Shown piece by piece: positions 1 to 6,900 of a stretch of DNA of 8,075 nt. The notes under the pieces were generated by a model that was not told where the DNA came from, ran no database searches, and was given only the letters and a program-made list of their open reading frames with translations. The number at the start of each line of letters is the position of its first letter. Position 1 is the first letter of the stretch. A program made the position numbers and the translations under genes. Source of the stretch: Clostridia bacterium (lineage in GTDB: Bacteria; Bacillota; Clostridia; Oscillospirales; CAG-272); assembly GCA_017416885.1 (NCBI GenBank), contig JAFQAM010000086.1, positions 1-8,075 on the forward strand. The letters are read 5' to 3'.

Positions 1-8
1 AAACAAAA

Positions 9-37
9 CGCGGACAGGGGACGGGGGCGTGTCCGCG
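9..37. repeat. GC-rich REP-like hairpin, possible minus-strand terminator
   Basis: An 8-bp perfect stem, CGCGGACA (9-16) with TGTCCGCG (30-37), encloses a G-rich 13-nt loop (GGGGACGGGGGCG). It stands out from AT-rich surroundings. From memory, hairpins of the form GGACAGGGGACGG...GTCC recur in clostridial genomes, often near Y1 (REP-associated) transposases; none is visible here. On the plus strand no T tract follows. On the minus strand the stem is followed by TTTTGTTT (complement of 1-8), so it could terminate a minus-strand gene lying beyond this stretch. No such gene is seen within the window. Confidence 0.5.
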
Positions 38-132
38 CACGGATAATAAAAATCAAACAACGAAATAAAAAACAATGTCTAAAATGTTATGTGCATACAT
101 AGATAAAATCACTAACGAAAGAAAGGGAAAAT

Positions 133-1083
133 ATGATAAATATTGATAGAACAAAATGGTTCAAAGAAGCCCAATTCGGCTTATTCGTCCACTGGACATC
201 ATTCTCTTTACCCGAAAACGCCACCGAAAAGGACTTAAATAAACCGTATCACCAAAGACTTGATGACTACTTCAAAGCAGTAGAGGAATTTGATGTGAAA
301 GCATTCTGCGCCCAAGTAGTAGAAGCAGGCGCAAAATTTCTTTTTATCACCACATCCCACGCCGATTTGCACCTGCCATTCCCTTTAAAGGAGCTTGACG
401 ATATAGTCCCCAACCATACCTCAAAGCGCGACTTGATCGGCGAAATTTCCGACGAGTTAGCAAAATATGATATCAAGCTATTACTGTACTTTAACGGCGA
501 AGGCGGCACAGATCCCGACTATCATAAAGCAGTAAAATTCTACGATGATCCAAAAGCCCACGCGGAATATTGCTATAAAATCACCGAAGCAATATCTAAA
601 AAATACGGCAATAAAATCGCAGGCTGGTGGATTGACTGCTGCTATGAAGCCTGGATATGTCAGGGCAGAGGACTTCGTTATGACTATAAACGCTACGCAA
701 ATGCACTTCGCGCAGGCAATCCTGATTCCATAGTTGCCTTTAATTTCAGAGGCGTAGAGGAATGGGGAAGCGAGTGGGGCAGAGATATTGCCGATTTCCA
801 AGCAGGTGAGGAAAACGACATTATCCACCTACCTGAGCATCGCTTTTCAGGCGAGGGCGGACTCCAATGGTTCGCGCTTTGCTGGATGGATGACTATTGG
901 GTTCACGAAAAAATAGGTACACCTACCCCCGCCCACTCAAACGAAAAGGTAGTTAACTACATCAAAAAAGTCCTTGAAAACGAAGGCGTATTCGCCTATA
1001 ATGTCGCTCCCTACCGTAGCGGCAAATTCTCCAACGCCACAATGGAACAGTTAAAACACATAAGAAAAGCCCTTTCGCTTTAA
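133..1083 (+). CDS. Divergent GH29 family (alpha-L-fucosidase-like) glycoside hydrolase, cytoplasmic
   Basis: This 316-residue protein shows the N-terminal GH29 signature: W-F-K-E-A-x-F-G-L-F-V-H-W at residues 9-21, with His20 at the position of the fucose-binding histidine. Next comes F-D-V-K-A-F...E-A-G-A-K-F (53-69), the strand ending T-T-S-H-A-D (73-78), K-R-D-L-I-G-E (98-104) and G-W-W-I-D (164-168). Asp168 fits the catalytic nucleophile of the (beta/alpha)8 barrel. Family members retain fucose from glycan ends; exact substrate here is unknown. It is short: many GH29 enzymes exceed 400 residues and carry a C-terminal beta-sandwich, absent here. The usual HHDG is replaced by SHAD, so the substrate may not be fucose. 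No signal peptide is present, so action on imported oligosaccharide is inferred. The start has AAAGGG (122-127) 5 nt upstream. No convincing promoter is seen in 38-121. Confidence 0.85.
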   Translation: MINIDRTKWFKEAQFGLFVHWTSFSLPENATEKDLNKPYHQRLDDYFKAVEEFDVKAFCAQVVEAGAKFLFITTSHADLHLPFPLKELDDIVPNHTSKRDLIGEISDELAKYDIKLLLYFNGEGGTDPDYHKAVKFYDDPKAHAEYCYKITEAISKKYGNKIAGWWIDCCYEAWICQGRGLRYDYKRYANALRAGNPDSIVAFNFRGVEEWGSEWGRDIADFQAGEENDIIHLPEHRFSGEGGLQWFALCWMDDYWVHEKIGTPTPAHSNEKVVNYIKKVLENEGVFAYNVAPYRSGKFSNATMEQLKHIRKALSL

Positions 1084-1087
1084 AAAC

Positions 1088-1195
1088 GCACACATTGTGT
1101 GCATATCACGCGCGAAAGCGCATATCACGATTGCAAAGCAATCATATCACGGTTGGCGAAGCAAACCATATCACGCTTTCAACGAAAGCATATTA
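1088..1195 (+). repeat. Array of five small hairpins joined by ATATCAC linkers
   Basis: Five inverted repeats lie head to tail: GCACAC-ATT-GTGTGC (1088-1102), GCGC-GAAA-GCGC (1110-1121), GATTGC-AAA-GCAATC (1129-1143), GGTTGGC-GAA-GCAAACC with one G/A mismatch (1151-1167), and GCTTTC-AAC-GAAAGC (1175-1189). The four gaps between them are all exactly ATATCAC; the last unit is followed by a decayed ATATTA. Unit spacing is 19 to 24 nt. The array starts 4 nt after the GH29 stop codon and precedes the next terminator, so it should be transcribed as part of that mRNA's 3' untranslated region. It is not coding: the frames crossing it have no family resemblance. Confidence 0.9.
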
Positions 1196-1196
1196 A

Positions 1197-1277
1197 GTTG
1201 CTCCTTACCGTAGCGGCAAATTCTCTGAAGCTACCATGTCTCAGCTCCGCTATATCAAAAAAGCCCTCAATTTATAA
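1197..1277 (+). pseudogene. C-terminal remnant of a second GH29 gene
   Basis: Read in the frame GTT-GCT-CCT, this stretch encodes 26 residues plus a TAA stop, beginning V-A-P-Y-R-S-G-K-F-S and ending K-K-A-L-N-L. It matches the end of the intact hydrolase (1003-1083) at 20 of 26 residues and stops at the same place. The codon just upstream (1194-1196) is TAA and the homology ends abruptly against the hairpin array, so no start or body survives. Many codons differ, including synonymous ones, so this is the tail of a diverged paralogue and not a fresh duplication. Its stop codon runs directly into the terminator, suggesting the terminator belonged originally to the lost gene. Confidence 0.85.
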
Positions 1278-1301
1278 AAAACGCCCAAGTGGGCGTTTTT
1301 T
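1276..1301 (+). terminator. Rho-independent terminator after the GH29 locus
   Basis: ACGCCC (1281-1286) pairs with GGGCGT (1291-1296) around an AAGT loop. The stem extends through five A-T pairs (A 1276-1280 with T 1297-1301). The T run completes a canonical intrinsic terminator. It overlaps the stop codon of the GH29 remnant and probably ends transcripts of the intact hydrolase 194 nt downstream of that gene's own stop. The A tract on the left would also give a U tail on the minus strand, so it may work both ways. Confidence 0.88.
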
Positions 1302-1414
1302 CTTTCCCTGTCTTCTGCTCCTTGAAAACGTCTTAATCGGTTTAAATTTGTCTATGTTTCACAAAATATTTCGTAAAAAATATTAATCTGTTGCAAAAAA
1401 ATACAAATATATTC

Positions 1415-1443
1415 TTGCTTTTTGCATAATTCTATGATATATT
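1415..1443 (+). promoter_or_regulatory. Predicted sigma-A promoter of the LRR protein gene
   Basis: A -35 element TTGCTT (1415-1420) is followed after 17 nt by a -10 element TATATT (1438-1443). A TG at 1435-1436 sits one base before it, giving an extended -10. Transcription would start near 1450, leaving a leader of about 65 nt before the ATG at 1517. The position just after the preceding terminator supports independent transcription. Confidence 0.55.
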
Positions 1444-1503
1444 TAAAAAGTAGATAACGCTATTTAGATAAATTACCATGTAATTTTTCAGAAATGAAAT
1501 GTT

Positions 1504-1512
1504 GGAAGGAGA
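1504..1512 (+). promoter_or_regulatory. Ribosome binding site that fixes the LRR gene start at 1517
   Basis: A GGAAGGAGA-type Shine-Dalgarno sequence lies a few bases upstream of the ATG at 1517. An in-frame ATG at 1499 lies before this site and has none of its own. The protein starting at 1517 begins with a clean Lys-Lys-Lys plus hydrophobic signal peptide, so 1517 is chosen. Confidence 0.8.
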
Positions 1513-1516
1513 GAGT

Positions 1517-3040
1517 ATGAAAAAGAAAATTCTTTTATCACTAATATTTGTAGTTTCTTTAATCTGCATATTGTCAGTAACCACTTTTGCAGAAGCAATG
1601 ACACAATATTGTGATGTTAAAATTACAACCACCAAAAATGAGGAACTAACCTGCTATATGAAAGTTGAGATTGTTGATGATGCGTCAACGATAAACAGAA
1701 ATAAACTTTACAAAACAACTGATACAAGTGGTGGAGAACTCTCATGGTCGCAGGTTTTAGTATTTGATATGAGAGAAACCGAATATGTAGGTTGTGATAC
1801 TGCTGAATTTGTAAAAGGCACAAGCTGTAATAACTATGCCTCTAAGGTAAAGGAAGTATATTTACCGGAAGGACTAAAAAAATTACCAAAAAGCTCATTC
1901 ACATCTGCTTGGGCAAGCCTCCAAACAGTATATATTCCAAGCTCACTTGAGATTATAGATACGCGTGCATTCTATCAAAGCAATGTAAAAAATGTAATTT
2001 TTAAAGAAAATTCTAATCTGTTTCAAATTGGCAAAGAGGCTTTTGCCGAGTGTTCAAATCTTGCATCAATAACTTTGCCGGAAAATCTTGAATCCATAGA
2101 GGAAAATGCATTTTATCAATCTGGCTTAAAAAAGACGTTTGTCGTACCTAATAGCGTAACCTATATAGGAAATGCCGCATTTAGGAAGACAAAAATCGAA
2201 ACTATAGTATTCGGTGATGGTGAACTAACTCTTGGTGAAAATATTGTTGGCGACGATAGCATAAATAGAGAGTATCTTAAAAATGTGTACTTATCCATTG
2301 AAACGACTTTTGTTAATCCGTCTGAAACTTGGTTTAAATCTACAGCGGGACGTGTGAATTTTTATGTAGTTTCTAGAGGAGACCAGGATGCAAGTGAATT
2401 TATAGCCTTATTAAAACAAACAGGTCGAGGAACTATTGTAACTGAAAAAGAATACGCTAATGCACCTTCAAACTCATATTTGGGAATTATTTATGAAACC
2501 GCAAATATGTGTGATGCCTTCTATAATGGAAAGCATGTTCAACCTGAAGGAGTAGAACTCTATTTTGCTGACGCGTTATCTGAATTTTATGAGGCTCAGG
2601 AATGTATAGTATGTAGAAACTTTTTACCTGTGGGAGAGTTTTATGCTCCAATTCTTGAGTTTGTAGGATATTCAACACGCGAAAACGGAACAGGACTTTG
2701 CGCTGAATATAAACTCAATAATGATTCTTATGCAAAATATGCAGAGTATAGAGAAGAACTTAAATTAGGTGTTATCATTTCCATTGTTGAAAATATAGAA
2801 AATCTAAATTTAGTAAATATTGATACTGACGGAAAAATTACGCCTGTAAATCCAAGCAAAACAGCAGTAGCTGATGTTTCGAAAACATATAAAGGCTTTA
2901 GCGTGAGATTAGACGGCTTCAACTCAAGCCTTGCTAACTTGAATTTTGTTTTGTGTGCGTACTCTTACGATGGAGAAAAAATCACATATTTATCTGATGT
3001 TGCCACAAATCAACCAAAGCCAGTGCAAATAAACAAATAA
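1517..3040 (+). CDS. Secreted BspA-like leucine-rich-repeat protein
   Basis: The 507-residue product starts with a signal peptide (K2-K4, hydrophobic core about residues 5-24, likely cleavage after T-F-A near residue 25). Residues about 111-262 form bacterial LRR_5 (BspA/TpLRR) repeats: units such as L-P-E-G-L-K-K-L-P-K-S-S-F, I-P-S-S-L-E-I-I-D-T-R-A-F, L-P-E-N-L-E-S-I-E-E-N-A-F and V-P-N-S-V-T-Y-I-G-N-A-A-F recur about every 23 residues. Such repeats typically mediate protein binding at the cell surface. Residues about 320-490 form a C-terminal region I cannot name, with G-K-H (338-340), C-I-V-C (363-366) and aromatic-rich strands; I recall similar tails on other gut clostridial LRR proteins. 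No LPXTG or membrane anchor is seen, so it may be released or held non-covalently. It has its own promoter and terminator. Confidence 0.85.
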   Translation: MKKKILLSLIFVVSLICILSVTTFAEAMTQYCDVKITTTKNEELTCYMKVEIVDDASTINRNKLYKTTDTSGGELSWSQVLVFDMRETEYVGCDTAEFVKGTSCNNYASKVKEVYLPEGLKKLPKSSFTSAWASLQTVYIPSSLEIIDTRAFYQSNVKNVIFKENSNLFQIGKEAFAECSNLASITLPENLESIEENAFYQSGLKKTFVVPNSVTYIGNAAFRKTKIETIVFGDGELTLGENIVGDDSINREYLKNVYLSIETTFVNPSETWFKSTAGRVNFYVVSRGDQDASEFIALLKQTGRGTIVTEKEYANAPSNSYLGIIYETANMCDAFYNGKHVQPEGVELYFADALSEFYEAQECIVCRNFLPVGEFYAPILEFVGYSTRENGTGLCAEYKLNNDSYAKYAEYREELKLGVIISIVENIENLNLVNIDTDGKITPVNPSKTAVADVSKTYKGFSVRLDGFNSSLANLNFVLCAYSYDGEKITYLSDVATNQPKPVQINK

Positions 3041-3048
3041 AATAGTTG

Positions 3049-3079
3049 AAAAGGCTTGCCTAAAAAGGTAAGCCTTTTT
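3049..3079 (+). terminator. Rho-independent terminator of the LRR gene
   Basis: AAGGCTTGCC (3051-3060) pairs with GGTAAGCCTT (3067-3076), with one G-T wobble, around the loop TAAAAA. Flanking A and T residues extend the stem and a T run ends at 3079. It begins 8 nt after the stop codon at 3040, so most transcripts should end before the repeat-rich region. Confidence 0.9.
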
Positions 3080-3117
3080 CTTCGTCTAACCGTTAGCAAA
3101 TCAACAATCAAATCTCT

Positions 3118-3153
3118 CTAACCACTGACCACTGACAACTGCGAGCTTGCTCA
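3118..3153 (+). repeat. Heptamer-repeat element, copy 1
   Basis: Three tandem heptamers of the form ACCACTG (3121-3141, the third reading ACAACTG) run into GCGAGCTTGCTCA, which contains the small inverted repeat GAGC-TT-GCTC. The 36-nt element matches 3232-3267 at 33 of 36 positions in the same orientation. It follows the LRR terminator and has no coding potential that I can support. Confidence 0.8.
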
Positions 3154-3158
3154 ACTAA

Positions 3159-3202
3159 GGCTCCTTCTGGGAGGGAGCTGTCGGCAGAGCCGACTGAGGG
3201 AG
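3159..3202. repeat. Double-hairpin intergenic repeat
   Basis: Two adjacent hairpins abut without a gap. The first pairs 3160-3167 (GCTCCTTC) with 3171-3178 (GAGGGAGC), with one T-G wobble and loop TGG. The second pairs GTCGGC (3180-3185) with GCCGAC (3189-3194) around AGA. The tail TGAGGGAG follows. From memory, elements reading GGCTCC...GAGGGAGCTGTC...GACTGAGGGAG are widespread between genes in gut Clostridia, with the second stem varying from copy to copy. No T tract follows, so a terminator role is unlikely. Confidence 0.75.
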
Positions 3203-3231
3203 AATGCGAAATAAATCATAATCTAACCTCG

Positions 3232-3267
3232 CTAACCACTAACCACCGACCACTGCGAGCTTGCTCA
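3232..3267 (+). repeat. Heptamer-repeat element, copy 2
   Basis: This is the second copy of the 36-nt element, 114 nt after the first. It has heptamers ACCACTA, ACCACCG and ACCACTG, followed by the same GCGAGCTTGCTCA. The differences from copy 1 fall only in the heptamers, while the palindromic tail is identical. The two copies flank the double hairpin at 3159-3202. The GAGC-TT-GCTC inverted repeat (3257-3266) leads directly into the hairpin array that follows. Confidence 0.8.
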
Positions 3268-3276
3268 CAATTTCTC

Positions 3277-3563
3277 GCACCTTTGGTGCATATCGCTACC
3301 GAACATGTTCGGTAATATCGTGCTTTTTATAAATGCATATCGCGATTGCCCCGCAATCATATCACGCGCCACAGCGCATATCACGACCAAACTTGTTCGG
3401 TCATATCACTCTGCATAGCAGATAAATAAATCACGCCATCGGCGTGCATGTAATCATCCCTTAGGGATGAATGGAATCCACGCAAAGCGTGGTATGGAAT
3501 CACAACTGCGTTGTGTATGTAATCAACCAAAGGTTGCATATCACCCCTGCGAGTTTGCTCGCA
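3277..3563 (+). repeat. Array of thirteen consecutive small hairpins, about 22-nt period
   Basis: Thirteen short inverted repeats lie at 3277-3289, 3298-3313, 3322-3336, 3344-3358, 3366-3377, 3385-3402, 3410-3422, 3432-3446, 3454-3470, 3478-3492, 3501-3515, 3524-3536 and 3548-3563. Stems are 4 to 7 bp, differ between units and are perfect except in units three and six, which have one mismatch each; most loops are 2 to 4 nt. Linkers in the first half are ATATCGC/T or ATATCAC. In the second half they are ATGTAAT or ATGGAAT types, with CATATCAC returning before the last unit. Starts are spaced 19 to 25 nt. Two stems, GATTGC/GCAATC and GCGC/GCGC, recur from the first array with different loops. 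Frames crossing it on both strands look like chance openings. Confidence 0.9.
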
Positions 3564-3786
3564 CTTACCACATTCCATATTAAAAGCCACTCGTTCACAA
3601 AAAGTTTACAATTTCAATCTGTATATACACATTTATACACTTTGCACAAAACAGCCAACAAGTTTCAACACAAAGACCTCAATAAACTCGTGAATTTCCA
3701 AATTTAGACAGTTGCCAACTTGTGCAAATTTACCAAAAATCAATCGTTTTACTATGCTAAAGTACATAAATTTGACATCTCTCCAC
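3564..3786. other. AT-rich gene-free stretch with no recognised element
   Basis: Between the hairpin array and the promoter of the large gene I see no credible open frame, RNA gene or palindrome. The sequence is AT-rich with scattered A and T runs. A TTGACA at 3772-3777 precedes the promoter's own TTGACA by 15 nt but lacks a matching -10 element at normal spacing. Confidence 0.6.
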
Positions 3787-3815
3787 TTGACAAAATCAAA
3801 ACTCTACATTATAAT
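3787..3815 (+). promoter_or_regulatory. Perfect-consensus sigma-A promoter of the large secreted protein gene
   Basis: TTGACA (3787-3792) and TATAAT (3810-3815) are separated by exactly 17 nt, matching the housekeeping consensus at every position. Transcription would start near 3821-3823, giving a leader of about 95 nt. A promoter this strong implies high expression unless it is repressed. Confidence 0.85.
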
Positions 3816-3821
3816 ATAAGA

Positions 3822-3833
3822 GTAAATATTTAC
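3822..3833. promoter_or_regulatory. 12-bp palindrome at the likely transcription start, candidate operator
   Basis: GTAAATATTTAC is a perfect 12-bp palindrome beginning 7 nt after the -10 hexamer, so it covers the expected start site. That is a classical position for a repressor site. The alternative is a chance palindrome in AT-rich DNA or a short RNA hairpin at the 5' end. No regulator gene is nearby to support a specific assignment. Confidence 0.35.
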
Positions 3834-3917
3834 CTGCCCCGAATCCGCCCAATTCGTGGCAAGTTTGTATATTACGGAGAGAATTAAAAAATTAAATTTT
3901 AAAGGAGAAAAAAGAAA

Positions 3918-6900
3918 ATGAAAAAACTTTCATTATTGTTTGTTTTTGTGTTGGTGCTCGTAGCAGTTCTTGCATTTAGCGCATCAGCAAAAAACATAAC
4001 AAAAGAAGCAGAGTTTTCTATGGCATCTGGTGGCGATTTATGTCAACCTGAGTATGTTATAGACGACAACTATCACGCAGGAGCATCTAACGGTAATATT
4101 CAAAATTGGTGTGACTATTATTTTGAATTTGAAACCGGCAGAAATGTCACAAGAATTAGAGTAATCTGTAATAGCATCGGTGAAAATATGGGCGTATGCA
4201 CATTCGATACTATTTCCAACTACAGTAATGGTGTTATCTGTAGAGTTAAATCAGGTAATAGCACACTTGCCGATGTAACAGTACAGACTTCAAAAGCTAC
4301 AGTTGTTTATAATGCTGATGGCGAGGCAATTTATTCATATATTGATTTTGTACCTAGTGAAGGAACTTCATGGGAAAATGTTACATGGATCAATATACCA
4401 GCGTTACATAGTAAGCAGAAAGAAACTTGTCTTTGGGAAATTGATATTTTTGATGACCAAGAATGTACCGATGATACTCACGAGTTTGTATGCGACGACT
4501 GTAACACAGTATTAAAGTGTAACGCTTGTGGTCTTGAAAAGGAAGAAACATCTCACCCTTACCTTGCTGCTACATGTGTAGAACTTTCAAAATGTGTTCT
4601 ATGTAATGCAACAACAGGTGAATTATCAACAGAACACGACTTCGCTCCTGCAACATGTGCAGCTCCTATGACATGTAAACTTTGCGGAGTTACTGAAGGC
4701 GATGTTGCTGAAGAACATACTTCAGTTCCAGCTGATGACGGCGACTGTACAACAGCGGTTGTATGTAATACTTGTAAGGCGGATGTTATTCCTGCCAACG
4801 AGCACCAATTTGTAATTGATGAAAGTGAATGCTTAAACGCAGGTTGTAGAATCTCTGATAAAGAGGATAACATTGCAGGCTTAGCCACAATTACACCAAC
4901 CGCGGATGAAACATGGTGGGCAGTGGAAACAAAATATATTGTTGATGGAAATTGGTCTACTGCTTGTCACTCACCAAAGAACTCAAACTTTACTTATACA
5001 TTCACATATGCAGAAGCTCAGTATCTTACAAGATTCATTGTTGCAGTTAATGGTAAAGATTTCACTGCGCCACGTGACAATAGCAATTTAAAATCAAGTA
5101 ATGCTATTAAGAATGTAGTAATTAATCTTTACAATGTAGTTGACGGCGAAAAGGTTATGGTTTATGAATCTGATAGATTTGACTTTGATGCTGATACAAC
5201 CGAGGCTATCCTTGTTCTTCCATATGCTCTCCAAGCAACTGAAGTAACTTTCACGTTCAATAGCTCTGAACAGTGGGGTAGTTCATTCGTAAGAGAAATT
5301 GAAATTTACAAGCCAAAGAATATCGAAACAAATATCGCAAGCGGCGGCAATCCTGTTGCTGGCGGTAGCGGCGAAGTATGGTGGGGCGTTGGTCCTGAGT
5401 ACATCGTGGACGGCGACAAAACAACAGCAACACATGCTCCAAAGAGCAATGACTTTACATACACCTTCGAGTATGCAAAATCACAACTTTTATCAAAGGT
5501 TGTAGTTGTTGCTAATGGCGAATGTACCACCTCAAAGAAGGTTGGAGATTCTGATGCGTCAGGCAGCCATAATAGTAGCGCTATCAAGAATGTAGTTGTT
5601 ACTTTATACAACAAGAGTGGTCATGTAATATACGAATCTGACCGCTACGAATTTACAGAGGGTGTAACGGAAATTGAAATTCAATTACCATATACATACC
5701 AAGCTTCCAAGGTTGTTGTTTCATTCAATAGCTCTGAACAATGGGGTAACTCATTTGTAAGAGAAATTGAAATCTACAAAACAGTATTACCTAACTTCCC
5801 AGAGGGCGGCGTTGAATTAGACGATGTTGACTTTGATGGATGCTGGAAGAAGATTAAGCTTAAGGATGCTATTGCTGAGGCTATTTACAATAAGCCAACT
5901 GAAGACAACAGAGGTACACACTACTATGCTGTTGATGAAGATGGCAACCTTATCCTTGATGAAAATGGCAATGCAATCTTCATCACCGGTGCACCAATTG
6001 GTGGTTATTCTAACGCTTATGGTACCGAAATGGACGGCGTTAAGGAAACAGGTCTTGGTATTTATTACGAAGGACAAAAAAACGGTATCCAATATAACTT
6101 TAATAAGCAGTACTTAATTAAGGATATTACAATAACATATCGCGCATATTGTTCAGGTCCAAACGACGGTTACGATCTTTGGATTGGTAAGATAGTTAAT
6201 GGTGAAGAAGTTTGGGAACAAGTTGCTTCTTACACAGCTTCTGAAGCTGGTTACAGCACAGTTAAATTTGAACTCGGTGAAGATGGAGAAGGCGTTGAGG
6301 GCTCAATGTTCCGTTTCTATTGGAGAGCAGGTCAAACAGCAAGATTAACACCAACTCTTACAGAAGTTGATATGACATTATACGAAAACCGCTGCGATTG
6401 GACAGTAAACAACGTTCTCTCACAAGTAAGCTGCGGTTACGATGCAGTAGCTGAGTGTAAGTGCTCAAGATGCGGCTTCGAAAAGACAATCGTTACTGCT
6501 CCTGCAACATGCGAGCACAATAAGGTAGAAATTACAGCAGCTAAGGCAGCTACATGCACAGACTTTGGCTACAATGCAGTTAAGCAATGTACAACTTGCG
6601 AAAAGACATTCGGCGGCGACAGAATTGCAAAGTCTCTTGGTGGACACAAGCAAGGCACACCAGCAACATGTACAAAGGCGGCTGTATGTGCTACTTGCGG
6701 TGAATCATATGGCGACATGCTCCCACACACAGGTGGCGAAGCAACATGTACAGCAAAAGCAATTTGCTCAGTATGTGAACAACCATACGGCGAATTTGCA
6801 GACCACGTATATGGCACAGCGGCTTGTCTTGCAAATACATGTGTAAATTGTGGTTATGTAAATAGCGAAATCACAGCAACTAAGCATACATACGGCTGGA

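Noticed and set aside
9..37. Plus-strand intrinsic terminator
   Set aside because: The stem is followed by GCACGGATAA with no T tract, so it is not a plus-strand terminator.
1099..1386. Plus-strand open frame of 95 codons
   Set aside because: It crosses the hairpin array, the GH29 remnant in a different frame, and a clear terminator. It has no ribosome binding site and no family resemblance.
1499..1516. Upstream in-frame ATG as the start of the LRR protein
   Set aside because: It lies before the Shine-Dalgarno sequence, and using it would put six residues, including two Glu, ahead of a typical signal peptide.
3277..3563. CRISPR array
   Set aside because: The constant parts are only 7 to 9 nt and the variable parts are themselves palindromes of 12 to 18 nt. 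CRISPR has long constant repeats and non-palindromic spacers, and no cas gene is present.
3277..3563. Integron attC sites
   Set aside because: The units are far too short, lack the conserved core sites and imperfect long stems of attC, and no integrase is visible.
3471..3707. Plus-strand frame, and the minus-strand frame at 3381-3590
   Set aside because: Both are read through the hairpin array and have no start signal or recognisable protein features.
3834..3902. Riboswitch in the leader of the large gene
   Set aside because: Only a weak 5-bp stem (3840-3844 with 3852-3856) is seen and no known riboswitch core was recognised.
5306..5614. Minus-strand frames opposite the large gene, including 4559-4888 and 6569-6817
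   Set aside because: They lie wholly within a well-supported coding frame with clear domains, and they mirror its Cys-rich and repeated codons.
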